Source of the DNA: CAZAPG01 sp964486935
Lineage (GTDB): Bacteria > Chloroflexota > Anaerolineae > 4572-78 > J111
Length of the DNA: 64,000 nt
Assembly: GCA_964486935.1 (NCBI GenBank)
Contig: CAZAPG010000026.1
Location: 23,540-87,539 of the forward strand
Reading direction: 5' to 3'
In this document: piece by piece, positions 1 through 8,019 of the stretch
Layout of the letters: each line of letters begins with the position of its first letter
How positions within the stretch are numbered: position 1 is the stretch's first letter
Notes under the pieces: generated by a model
What the model was told of the DNA's origin: nothing
Databases searched by the model: none
What the model saw: only the letters and a program-made list of their open reading frames with translations
Position numbers and translations under genes: made by a program

Positions 1-1480
1 GCAGGGTTGAGAGCGCTTCCAGGCCAGAAATGTCAATGGCCGGCACGGCCCGCATCGAGAGAATGAGAACGTGGGTGTCGGCCAGGTGAGCAAAAGCTTC
101 GTTAAAATTATTGGTGGCGGCAAAAAAAAGCGGGCCGGTCAGGTAAGCTACCTTAATGTGCGGGCAGGAACCCTTGACCGGAATGCCGCGGGCGCGCATC
201 CGGTCCGCATCAACCGGTTGAATCTCGACCTGCAAATTAGCCAGTTGGTTGATAAACACAGCCGAGGTGATTGCCGCGCCTATCAAAATGGCCTGGGTCA
301 GGTCTAGCGTAATGGTAGCCAGCAGAGTAATGGTAAACGTAATAATGGCCGTTTTGAAGCGCTTGGCAAACATAAAGCGAATGGCCGGCCACTCGTTCAT
401 TCGGTAAGCCGTTACCATTAGCACGCCGGCCAGCGCCGCCAGCGGAATACGCGAGATAACCGGCGCCAGCAGCAGCGCCGAAGCCAGCAGCGCCAGCGCG
501 TGAATAATAGACACCAGCCGGGTTTGTCCCCCCGATTTTATCCCCACCGAGGTGCGGGCAATGGCCGCCGTAGCCGGAATACCGCCAAAAAATGGAATCA
601 CAATGTTGCCGACCCCCTGAGCCACCAGCTCTGCGTTGGCGTGCAGCCGAATTCCTGTCATTTTGCTGGCTACCGCGCCGCACAACAGCGACTCTACCGC
701 CCCCAGTGCGGCAATTGAAACCGCCGGGGCTACCAGGCCGGATAGTTCGCCCCAGGGAGCATCGGTTAGAGTCAGGCGTTGGTCTAAAATGATGGAACGG
801 GGAATAGCGCCAATTTGGGGAACATCCCAGCCCGAAACCAGGCTGACAAACGTAGCCAGAATAATTCCGGCCAGCGAGCCGGGGATTAACCTGCCCCACT
901 GCTGCGGCCAAAAAATCATTGCGCCAACTACCAGCAAGCCAATGGTTATGGCCGGCAGATTGACCGTAAATCCGCCGTTAAAATAATGCAACAACTTTAG
1001 GGCTGCCGACTCCGCGCCGGGGGTCTGGATGCCCAGCAAGTTGTCAATTTGTCCTACAAAAATAATTACGGCAATGCCGGCGGTAAAGCCCGTAATTACC
1101 GGCGCGGGAATAAAGGCAATAAATCGCCCGGAGCGCAGCAAGCCAATCACCAGAATAATCACCCCGGCCATGACGCCGGTAATCCAGGCCCCTTGCAGGC
1201 CATAGCGTTGGCTAATAACAATAAGAATGGCGCTCATCGCCCCGGTAGGGCCAGAAATTTGATACGGCGCGCCCGATAGCAGCCCGATAATGAGGCCGCT
1301 TAACACAGCCGTAACCAGCCCGGCTGCCGCCGTAGCCCCCGAAGCCACCCCAAAAGCCAGGGCCAGCGGCAGCGCCACCGCGGCCACGGTTAGCCCGGCC
1401 AGTAAATCTTGCCGAAATTTCCCGGCACTGTAATTTGTAAATTCCCGCTGCCATAATTGCAGCAAAGTCAGGCGTTTCAT
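1..1480 (-). CDS. SulP-family anion permease with STAS domain (3' end outside window)
   Basis: Secondary anion transporter of the inner membrane, SulP/SLC26 family (sulfate, bicarbonate or related anions; the substrate cannot be read). The ATG is at 1480-1478. The N-terminus reads MKRLTLLQLWQREFTNYSAG, followed by the family's first helices (QDLLAGLTVAAVALPLALAF, then SGPTGAMSAILIVI). The frame stays open through many hydrophobic segments to the left edge, where a STAS-type stretch appears (VPAIDISGLEALSTL), so about 493 codons are visible and little of the protein is missing. A GAGGAG lies about 17 nt before the ATG, further than ideal, so the exact start is a little uncertain. It is transcribed away from hom, apparently as a single gene. 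Confidence 0.9.
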   Translation of the reverse strand, partial: MKRLTLLQLWQREFTNYSAGKFRQDLLAGLTVAAVALPLALAFGVASGATAAAGLVTAVLSGLIIGLLSGAPYQISGPTGAMSAILIVISQRYGLQGAWITGVMAGVIILVIGLLRSGRFIAFIPAPVITGFTAGIAVIIFVGQIDNLLGIQTPGAESAALKLLHYFNGGFTVNLPAITIGLLVVGAMIFWPQQWGRLIPGSLAGIILATFVSLVSGWDVPQIGAIPRSIILDQRLTLTDAPWGELSGLVAPAVSIAALGAVESLLCGAVASKMTGIRLHANAELVAQGVGNIVIPFFGGIPATAAIARTSVGIKSGGQTRLVSIIHALALLASALLLAPVISRIPLAALAGVLMVTAYRMNEWPAIRFMFAKRFKTAIITFTITLLATITLDLTQAILIGAAITSAVFINQLANLQVEIQPVDADRMRARGIPVKGSCPHIKVAYLTGPLFFAATNNFNEAFAHLADTHVLILSMRAVPAIDISGLEALSTL

Positions 1481-1727
1481 AGTAGAATAATTAGATACTC
1501 CTCAAATTGCTAAAATTTGGTAATATAGTAGAGCAAACTAATGTTACTTACCCATTGGGGTTGATAGACAAATCGTCTATTAAATACCTGTTATGCCTGT
1601 TCGTCAATTTCGGAGGGTAAAATATCAGGGCTGACAGCATTAAACGGGCGGCGCTGCCAGGTTTGCCGTTTTTGGGCCGGTACAGTACCATGCAGCATCT
1701 TATCTGACCTACCCGGAGGAACCTGTA

Positions 1728-2768
1728 ATGCCCCACAAACTCGCTTTGATTGGATTTGGAACCGTTGGCCAGGGGCTGGCCGAAATTTTACGCAATAAAG
1801 GTAACGACTTGCGGCAAAGGCTCAATTTGGATTTGCAGATTGTCGCTGTTGCCACCCTCACCCACGGTTCGCTGTACCACCCCGATGGCCTGAATATCGA
1901 CCAGTTGCTGGCCGCCAAAAGAAATGGGGGAACGCTGGCAGATTATCCCGACTCGCCCGGCCTGATTCGCGGTTGGGACAGCCTGCAAATTATCCGCCAA
2001 AGCAACGCCGATACAATTGTTGAAGTCAGCTACACCAACATCGAAACCGGCCAGCCGGCCATTGATTACTGCCGGGCCGCTTTTGAGAACGGCAAAAATG
2101 TAGTTACTTCCAACAAAGGGCCAACGGCGCTGGCCTACCGCCAGCTATCGGCCTTGGCCGCCCAAAATGGCGCGCGCTGGGCCTTTGAAGGCACGGTGAT
2201 GAGCGGCACCCCCGCCCTGCGGATGCCGCTGACTGCCCTGGCCGGCAACAACATTTCCGAAGTGCGCGGCATTTTCAACGGAACCACCAACTACATCCTC
2301 ACCAAAATGGAAGAGGGCATGAGCTATGCCGAGGCGCTCAAGCAGGCCCAGCAGCTTGGCTACGCCGAAGCCGACCCTACCGCCGATGTGGAAGGGTACG
2401 ACGCCCTGGGCAAAGTGATTATTTTAGCCAACGTGGTTATGAACGCCGCGCTCAAAAAAGCGGATGTGCCCTGCGCAGGCATTAGCCACCTGACTCTGGC
2501 CGATATTGAACGGGCCAAAACCGAAGGCAAACGCTGGAAGCTGATGGGTCGGGCTAAAAAAGTAGGCGAGCAGGTGCTGGCCAGCGTCGCGCCGGAAATG
2601 ATTCCCCTGTCCGACCCGCTGGCCGGGGTAATGGGCGCAACCAACGCCATCACCTACGAGTGCGACCTGGCCGGACCGATTACCCTGGTTGGGGCCGGCG
2701 CGGGCAGAACAGAAACCGGCTTTTCACTGTTGATTGATTTAATTAATATTCAGCGAGATAATTTGTAA
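1728..2768 (+). CDS. hom: Homoserine dehydrogenase, short form without ACT domain
   Basis: Reduces aspartate semialdehyde to homoserine with NAD(P)H, the branch point to threonine and methionine; cytoplasmic. The N-terminal Rossmann motif is GFGTVGQGL (residues about 9-17). SNKGPTALAY carries the conserved Lys, and the catalytic domain holds GTTNYILTKM and ADPTADVEGYDALGKV. At 346 aa it stops after the catalytic domain and lacks the C-terminal ACT regulatory domain of the ~430-aa enzymes, so threonine feedback through ACT is not expected. The start has a good Shine-Dalgarno (CGGAGG, 7-8 nt upstream). The stop codon directly abuts the ATG of the next gene, so the two are probably cotranscribed. 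Confidence 0.93.
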   Translation: MPHKLALIGFGTVGQGLAEILRNKGNDLRQRLNLDLQIVAVATLTHGSLYHPDGLNIDQLLAAKRNGGTLADYPDSPGLIRGWDSLQIIRQSNADTIVEVSYTNIETGQPAIDYCRAAFENGKNVVTSNKGPTALAYRQLSALAAQNGARWAFEGTVMSGTPALRMPLTALAGNNISEVRGIFNGTTNYILTKMEEGMSYAEALKQAQQLGYAEADPTADVEGYDALGKVIILANVVMNAALKKADVPCAGISHLTLADIERAKTEGKRWKLMGRAKKVGEQVLASVAPEMIPLSDPLAGVMGATNAITYECDLAGPITLVGAGAGRTETGFSLLIDLINIQRDNL

Positions 2769-4112
2769 ATGGCTTTTTCTCCGGCAGCTTTTCCCGGCGC
2801 GCCTGTGCGCCAGCAGGCGCTTGAATACATTATCGAGGCAGTGCGGCAGGGCGAATGTTGCGCCGTGGTTGGCCCCAGCAATATGGGGAAATCCTTTTTG
2901 TTAAAATCGTTGCCCACCGAGGAGGTTCGGCGGCGCTGCGCCGGCCCTGGGGCTGCCCCGCCGGTTGTGGTCTTTATCGACTGCCTGGAAGCGGGCGGCA
3001 CCGAGCAGTCATTTTATGAACTGCTGTTGCGCCGCACCATTGAAGAGCTGGAGCGGGCCGGCGTGTCGCCCGCTGCGGTTGACAACCTGCGTAACCTGCA
3101 CCGCGATCTGCTGCACAGTACGGTTGAGGTGGCCGTCCGCTCAATCTATGCCAGCAGCGCGCGCCGGCTGGGGCTTGAAAATGACCTGGCCCTGGTGCTG
3201 GTTTTTGATGAATTTGACGATGTATTTCGACATTTACCGCCCTGGCCCTTTCGCCAGCTTCGGGCGCTCACCGACGCGCTGGGGCCAAAGCTCTGCTACG
3301 TTACCGGCGCTTCGCACCACCTGGAGCAGCTTCGCGACGACGCCGACACCTATGAATTTAGAGAGTTGTTCCACCTGCGCACCCTGGTGTTGCGCCCCCT
3401 GGCCGCCAACGAGGCGCGTCAATTTGCCGATTACCTGGCCCAAAAACAGGGAGCCAGCCTGTCCGAAACCAACCTCGCCAGGCTAATCGAGCTATCGGGC
3501 GGGCACCCCGGCCTGCTTGAGCGACTCTTTGCCCTGCTCACCGCCGCCGGGCGGTGGCAGGCTGCGCCCGCCGACTTGATTAAAGAGCGACCCATTGACA
3601 AGGAATGTCGCCGCCTGTGGGGCGAATTGAAGGCCGAGCAAGCCGCGCTGCTGGCTTTGGTTGGCCGGGGGCAGGAGCCGCCACAACCCCGCCAAAAACA
3701 GCTTTTAGAGGCCAAAGGATTGGTCATGCCCCACAACGCCGGGGTGAAACTATTCAGCCCCGTCTTTGAAGCCTTTATCCGGCAGGAAATGGCCGCTCAA
3801 GCGCAAACGGCGGCCAGGGGCTTGCGTTGCGATTTTGACACCGGCCAGATTTGGGTAGACGATCAGGAAATCACCTTGCAACTCAGCGAGCCGCAGCGCA
3901 AGCTGGTCACATTTCTCTACCAGCGGGTTGGGGCCATTTGCACCTACGATGATATTGCCATCGGCGTATGGGGCGTGGGTGAGGGCGTTAGCCCCGGCGC
4001 AATTTACGAGCTGGTCAAGCGCGTCCGCCAAAAAATAGAGCCGGATTGGAAAAACCCCCAATACATTGTTACTGTGCCGGGCAAAGGCTACCGCTTAGAA
4101 AACCCCGACTAA
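2769..4112 (+). CDS. AAA-type ATPase fused to OmpR-type winged-helix DNA-binding domain
   Basis: STAND/AAA-like regulator of 447 aa. Residues 35-42 are a Walker A loop (GPSNMGKS) and 141-150 a Walker B (ALVLVFDEFD). The middle is helical and typical of the AAA lid. Residues about 354-447 form a winged helix of the Trans_reg_C class (SEPQRKLVTFLYQRVGAICT to YIVTVPGKGYRL). Family knowledge suggests an ATP-dependent transcription regulator or conflict-type switch; no ligand or target can be read. The ATG follows the hom stop with no gap, so expression probably depends on translational coupling. No receiver domain is present, so it is not a classical response regulator. Confidence 0.82.
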   Translation: MAFSPAAFPGAPVRQQALEYIIEAVRQGECCAVVGPSNMGKSFLLKSLPTEEVRRRCAGPGAAPPVVVFIDCLEAGGTEQSFYELLLRRTIEELERAGVSPAAVDNLRNLHRDLLHSTVEVAVRSIYASSARRLGLENDLALVLVFDEFDDVFRHLPPWPFRQLRALTDALGPKLCYVTGASHHLEQLRDDADTYEFRELFHLRTLVLRPLAANEARQFADYLAQKQGASLSETNLARLIELSGGHPGLLERLFALLTAAGRWQAAPADLIKERPIDKECRRLWGELKAEQAALLALVGRGQEPPQPRQKQLLEAKGLVMPHNAGVKLFSPVFEAFIRQEMAAQAQTAARGLRCDFDTGQIWVDDQEITLQLSEPQRKLVTFLYQRVGAICTYDDIAIGVWGVGEGVSPGAIYELVKRVRQKIEPDWKNPQYIVTVPGKGYRLENPD

Positions 4113-4195
4113 AATGACCCCCGTACAGAGGCGTTTCAATTTAATTGTGAGAGCGTTCGAAAACTGTCTTTCAAACCGGACCAATGAGTTATTTT

Positions 4196-4223
4196 CGTCC
4201 TCCGTCTTTCGTCTTTCGTCACA
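4196..4223. repeat. Heptamer-unit intergenic repeat
   Basis: Tandem 7-nt units CGTCCTC CGTCTTT CGTCTTT CGTCACA in the gap between two convergent genes. It belongs with the other heptamer patches of this window (about 20.0, 31.9, 37.7, 45.5, 54.0 and 58.5 kb). Confidence 0.6.
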
Positions 4224-4255
4224 ATCTTGAGTTACCGAATGGTCTCGATTGTAAA

Positions 4256-4294
4256 TAAAAAGACCGGACGGGGCTTCAAAATCCTGTCCGGTCT
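4256..4294 (-). terminator. Rho-independent terminator of the aldehyde oxidoreductase gene
   Basis: Arms AGACCGGACGGG (4261-4272) and CCTGTCCGGTCT (4283-4294) form a 12-bp stem with one G-T pair. On the minus strand the stem is followed by TTTTTATTT. It lies about 30 nt after the stop codon of the minus-strand gene. Confidence 0.85.
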
Positions 4295-4322
4295 GCAACA
4301 CCAATTTGCAAGGCGATATCAA

Positions 4323-6041
4323 TTAAGCCTGTTCCAGTTTGGCATAGACTTCTTTGACATCCTCGCCGTGGAAGCGGGCTACGTAATTGGTGGGCGGGAT
4401 CGGCTCTTCGTAGAAGAAGTCCGGTAGTTCATCATCGTCGGCGCCGAAGCCGGCCTGCCTGTTGAACTCAAATTCAAGCTTCAAGGTTTCTTTGCCCAGC
4501 TCATAGAAGAAATCGGGGGTAAATTCGGTGCCGAGGGCGTCGTTGATGGCGTTGGCAATAAATTCCAGTTGTACATTGGTTACAGAGCGGCCAAAAATAC
4601 ACAGTCCCAGCGAGTCTTGCGCTGCCGATGAAATCTGCTCGCGCAGGCTGACGGCCATCAACTCGTCTGTGCTCATCTCGCGGGTTTTGAGGCGGGGCGC
4701 GTTGCCGGCGGTGTGGTCGGCTCCCTGCGCTGTGACCATCATAGTGATACCCGTGGCCTCAACCACGCGGGGGTCGTAGGCGCTGATGGCCTGTTTTTTA
4801 ATAACGGGGACTCGTTTAACCTGATAATGCTGGCCTACCCTGGCCGTGCCCTGCGCCCAGATACGGCCATTTTCGGTGCCCTGCCGAATTTCCTCCAGCG
4901 CGGATTTCATCCATTCCACATCGCCAAAGGGGGCCAGACCCGCTTCCATCAATACGGCCAGGGTTGCGCCGGTTTCAATGGTATCAACGCCCAAATCATT
5001 GGCAATGGCGTTGAGCGCGGCCAGGTCGTCGGGGTGGCCGATGCCGCAGTTGGTGCCCAACAGCCCCAGCGTTTCATATTCAACCGGCGAGACCACCTCT
5101 TTGCCGTTTTCGTCAAAGTAAACATTGCTGCACTGGATAACGCAGCCGGGCATGCAGGCGTGAGTTTGGCTGCCGCCGCGAGAGCGGTTCAGGTCGCCAA
5201 TAAATTCTGCGCCCATCTGAAATTTTTCGCCGTTATTAGTGTCGGCAAACTGGCCGGCGCTGAAATTGCGCACCGGCAGGCCGCCCATGTAATTTTGCAC
5301 ATCGGCCATGCCCATGGTGCCCAGGGCGTTATAAAAATCCATCACCACCGAGTCGCTGGTTAATTTTTGGGCGTAGGTGCGGATATTGGTCATGCTCTTT
5401 TTGCGGTCGTGCAGTTGGGGGATTCTATCCAGGTCAACCACAATGGCCTTGACTCGCTTGCTGCCCATCACCGCGCCCACGCCGCCCCGCGCCGACAGGC
5501 GAGAGGGCCGCCCGTCGCTATCGCTGTAGGCGATGCCAGCCAGCAACCCCCGATATTCGCCCACCGGCCCGCACAAGGCCAGGGCGATTTTTTTGCCGTA
5601 TCGCTCGTACAGGGCATCGGCAACCTCAAAATTGCCCTTTTTTAAATACGGGGCGGCGTCATCAAAATCAATCGTGCCATCCTTTTTCAAATGAATCACA
5701 ATCCAGTCATCGGCGGCGTCGTACAGGGTCAAACCGGCAATATGCAGTTGGCCCAGGCCGTAGCTAAAAGTGCCGCCGCCGTTAGATTCCTTAATGCCGC
5801 CGGTTAAGGGGCTTTTACAGCCAACGCTGGTGCGGTTGGCGTTAGAAAAGCTGGTGCCGGCAAAAGGGCCGGCGGAAAAAATCAAAAGATTTTCGGGCGA
5901 AAGCGGCTCTACTTTGGCCACGCCTTTTTCAAGCAGGGTTTTGGCAATAAAATAGCGACCGGCCCTGGCAACGGCTTCGCCGTGTAGTTGCTCTTTATCA
6001 ACAGTGCCTGTTTTCAAATTAATATGTAAATAGGTTCGCAT
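4323..6041 (-). CDS. Aldehyde:ferredoxin oxidoreductase family protein (tungsten/molybdenum)
   Basis: Oxidises an aldehyde to the acid with ferredoxin as electron acceptor, using a W/Mo-bispterin cofactor and one [4Fe-4S] cluster; cytoplasmic, oxygen-sensitive. The N-terminal pterin-binding domain is clear (AGPFAGTSFSNANRTSVGCK, then SRLSARGGVGAVMGSKRVKA). Cluster cysteines are at about 296-304 (CMPGCVIQC) plus one near 481 (LGLCIFG). The three clustered cysteines are spaced CX3CX3C, where the best-known AOR enzymes have CX2CX3C, suggesting a distinct subfamily with unknown substrate. Length 572 aa is slightly below the usual ~600. The start has a strong Shine-Dalgarno (AGGAGG). It is monocistronic with its own terminator. 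Confidence 0.88.
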   Translation of the reverse strand: MRTYLHINLKTGTVDKEQLHGEAVARAGRYFIAKTLLEKGVAKVEPLSPENLLIFSAGPFAGTSFSNANRTSVGCKSPLTGGIKESNGGGTFSYGLGQLHIAGLTLYDAADDWIVIHLKKDGTIDFDDAAPYLKKGNFEVADALYERYGKKIALALCGPVGEYRGLLAGIAYSDSDGRPSRLSARGGVGAVMGSKRVKAIVVDLDRIPQLHDRKKSMTNIRTYAQKLTSDSVVMDFYNALGTMGMADVQNYMGGLPVRNFSAGQFADTNNGEKFQMGAEFIGDLNRSRGGSQTHACMPGCVIQCSNVYFDENGKEVVSPVEYETLGLLGTNCGIGHPDDLAALNAIANDLGVDTIETGATLAVLMEAGLAPFGDVEWMKSALEEIRQGTENGRIWAQGTARVGQHYQVKRVPVIKKQAISAYDPRVVEATGITMMVTAQGADHTAGNAPRLKTREMSTDELMAVSLREQISSAAQDSLGLCIFGRSVTNVQLEFIANAINDALGTEFTPDFFYELGKETLKLEFEFNRQAGFGADDDELPDFFYEEPIPPTNYVARFHGEDVKEVYAKLEQA

Positions 6042-6150
6042 ACTGCCTCCTTGTCATCTGAATTTAGCTTTTGGGATTGGTTTGAATTTAACCCAATTTT
6101 GCTCAAATATCAAGAATTGATTATACGGGAAGGGCAGTTAAAAAGAAAAC

Positions 6151-6179
6151 TTTACCACTTTCCATAACAGTGTTATAAT
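6151..6179 (+). promoter_or_regulatory. Sigma70-type promoter for the zinc-ribbon/amidase operon
   Basis: TTTACC (6151-6156), a 17-nt spacer and a perfect TATAAT (6174-6179). The predicted start near 6186 leaves a ~40-nt leader before the GTG at 6228. Inferred from sequence match only. Confidence 0.65.
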
Positions 6180-6227
6180 GTTTTAGGCTTCTGTTGTTAA
6201 AGTTTAACCCCATCAAAGAGGTCTCTT

Positions 6228-6929
6228 GTGGGCCGAACGCTTCAACTTTATCAGTTGCAATCTCTTGACAGCGACATAGACAAAACCAACCAGCAATTGG
6301 CCGAGATTGCCCAACAGTTGGGCGAGAGCGATGCCTTGAAAAAGGCGCGGGCTGCCGTTGATGCTGCCGAGCAGAATCTGCGTAAAGCGCAGGCCAGTAT
6401 GAAAGACCTGGACCTGGAAGTGAAGAGCCTGGCCAATAAAATTGCCGCCGAAGAAGGCAAGCTTTATGGCGGCAAAGTGCTCAATGCCAAAGAAGCCGCT
6501 AATTTGCAAGATGAGGTGGCCTCGCTCAAGCGCCGGCACAGCGAACGAGAGGAACGTTTGCTTGAAGCAATGATGTTGACCGAAGAATCCGAAGAGACGC
6601 TGGCTCAAACGCAGGCCAATTTGGCCCGGCTTCAACAGGAGTGGGCCGCCGGTCAGCAAGAGTTGCTGCAAACCAAACAGATGCTTGAAACCAGGTTGTC
6701 AGAACTGCAAGAGCGCCGCCCCGCCTTAGCCAGCCCCGTAACCAAAGAAGACCTGAATGAATATGAGTCTTTGCGAGCCAAAAAGGCCGGGCGGGGAATA
6801 GTCGCCGTAAAAAATGGGGTTTGCCAGGGCTGTGGTATGACTCTGTCCCAAAATCGGGTCCGGCAGGCGCGCGCCGAAACGGAACTGGTTCATTGCAGTA
6901 CCTGTGGCCGTATTTTATACGCACCTTAA
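6228..6929 (+). CDS. Coiled-coil protein with C-terminal C4 zinc ribbon (COG1579-like)
   Basis: Cytoplasmic protein of 233 aa. Residues about 10-170 are heptad-rich and predicted to be an antiparallel coiled coil. The C-terminus is a zinc ribbon with C199-X2-C202 and C223-X2-C226 (CQGCGMTL and CSTCGRI). This architecture matches the widespread COG1579 family, whose precise role is poorly defined; nucleic-acid binding has been proposed. The start is a GTG preceded by AGAGG. It is followed after 10 nt by the LysM amidase gene, so the two probably share one transcript from the promoter at 6151-6179. Confidence 0.85.
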   Translation: MGRTLQLYQLQSLDSDIDKTNQQLAEIAQQLGESDALKKARAAVDAAEQNLRKAQASMKDLDLEVKSLANKIAAEEGKLYGGKVLNAKEAANLQDEVASLKRRHSEREERLLEAMMLTEESEETLAQTQANLARLQQEWAAGQQELLQTKQMLETRLSELQERRPALASPVTKEDLNEYESLRAKKAGRGIVAVKNGVCQGCGMTLSQNRVRQARAETELVHCSTCGRILYAP

Positions 6930-6939
6930 GGAGTAAAAC

Positions 6940-7926
6940 ATGGGGACGCATAACGTTCAAGTGAATATGGATGACGCCGCTTTTCAGACCGCCGTGAACC
7001 GGGCCACCGGCGAAGGAAAACCCATTGGCCAGATTGTGGCCGAATTTCTAACCCAGTACGCCGATGGCGCTTCCGCTGGCTCGCCGACCACCTACACCGT
7101 GCAGCGCGGCGATACGCTGGGCAGAATCGCGACCAAATTTTACAACGATGCTCGCAAGTATCCCATAATTCAGCGGGCCAACAATATTTCAAACCCCAGC
7201 CGTATCTGGGTGGGGCAGGTGCTGGTTATTCCGCCGGTAGGCGGCAATAGCGGGGCCACAGCTACTACCACTACGGCGCGGCCTGCTGTTCCCGCTCCTC
7301 CGCCACCCCCAACGCCCACCAGCCCCGCACCGGCCACAACCACCGCTTCAGCCACGGTGCCGGTAACGCCCTCTACGCCTCCGCCGCCGGCGCCGACCCC
7401 GGTCGCTCCACCGGTTGCCGGAGCGCCGGCCAAACCGGCCATTCGCTGGGCGGGGTCGCCAAACTTTAACAACCGCCGCCGCCCCGATGACATCTCGGCG
7501 ATTGTGATTCACTCAACAGCCAATAACTCGCTGCAAGGGGTTGTCGATTGGTTTAACAACCCCAACGCCCAGGTGAGCGCCCACTACACCATTGGCAAAG
7601 ATGGACAAATTGTGCAGCACGTGCAGGATATTCACCGGGCCTGGCACGCCGGCCGCAGCGTGTGGAAGGGGCGCAACTCGGTCAATGATTTTGGCCTTGG
7701 CATTGAACTGGTCAACCTCAATGATGGGGCCGACCCCTACCCCGAAGCTCAACACCAGGCCAACGTGGCCCTGTGCGCTTATCTGGCCAATAAATATGAG
7801 ATTAGTGTTGACGACATTATGGGTCATCTGGATATCGCCATCCCCCCCGGCCGCAAATCCGACCCGCGCGGCTACAGCCTTGAGCGACTGCGCAACGAGG
7901 TGGCCGCCATTTTAGGGCGTCGCTAA
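6940..7926 (+). CDS. LysM-containing N-acetylmuramoyl-L-alanine amidase (Amidase_2)
   Basis: Peptidoglycan hydrolase that cuts the amide between N-acetylmuramic acid and the stem peptide. Residues 51-101 form a LysM domain (YTVQRGDTLGRIATKFY). Residues 102-165 are a Pro/Thr/Ala linker. Residues about 168-328 are an Amidase_2 domain with zinc ligands readable as His in IVIHST, His in GHLDI and Asp in RKSDPRG. No signal peptide is visible at the N-terminus (MGTHNVQVNMDDAAF), which is odd for a wall enzyme; a non-classical export route or an intracellular role in wall recycling is possible. Length 328 aa. A clear terminator follows the gene. Confidence 0.88.
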   Translation: MGTHNVQVNMDDAAFQTAVNRATGEGKPIGQIVAEFLTQYADGASAGSPTTYTVQRGDTLGRIATKFYNDARKYPIIQRANNISNPSRIWVGQVLVIPPVGGNSGATATTTTARPAVPAPPPPPTPTSPAPATTTASATVPVTPSTPPPPAPTPVAPPVAGAPAKPAIRWAGSPNFNNRRRPDDISAIVIHSTANNSLQGVVDWFNNPNAQVSAHYTIGKDGQIVQHVQDIHRAWHAGRSVWKGRNSVNDFGLGIELVNLNDGADPYPEAQHQANVALCAYLANKYEISVDDIMGHLDIAIPPGRKSDPRGYSLERLRNEVAAILGRR

Positions 7927-7952
7927 AAGTTACCCAGCCTGACACGTCATCA

Positions 7953-7981
7953 AGAGTCCCGCCCCGGCTGGACTCTTTTTT
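7953..7981 (+). terminator. Rho-independent terminator after the amidase gene
   Basis: Perfect 7-bp stem AGAGTCC (7953-7959) / GGACTCT (7970-7976) with a GC-rich 10-nt loop, followed by six T residues. Confidence 0.85.
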
Positions 7982-7996
7982 GTTTGCCGCCACTTT

Positions 7997-8005
7997 TGCT
8001 ATAAT
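7997..8005 (+). promoter_or_regulatory. Extended -10 element before the GT-C gene
   Basis: TGCTATAAT, an extended -10 with no good -35. The expected start near 8012 would give a leader of under 10 nt before ATG 8020 or about 17 nt before the alternative in-frame ATG at 8029, so the mRNA may be nearly leaderless. Confidence 0.5.
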
Positions 8006-8019
8006 CTACGCCCTGGCTA

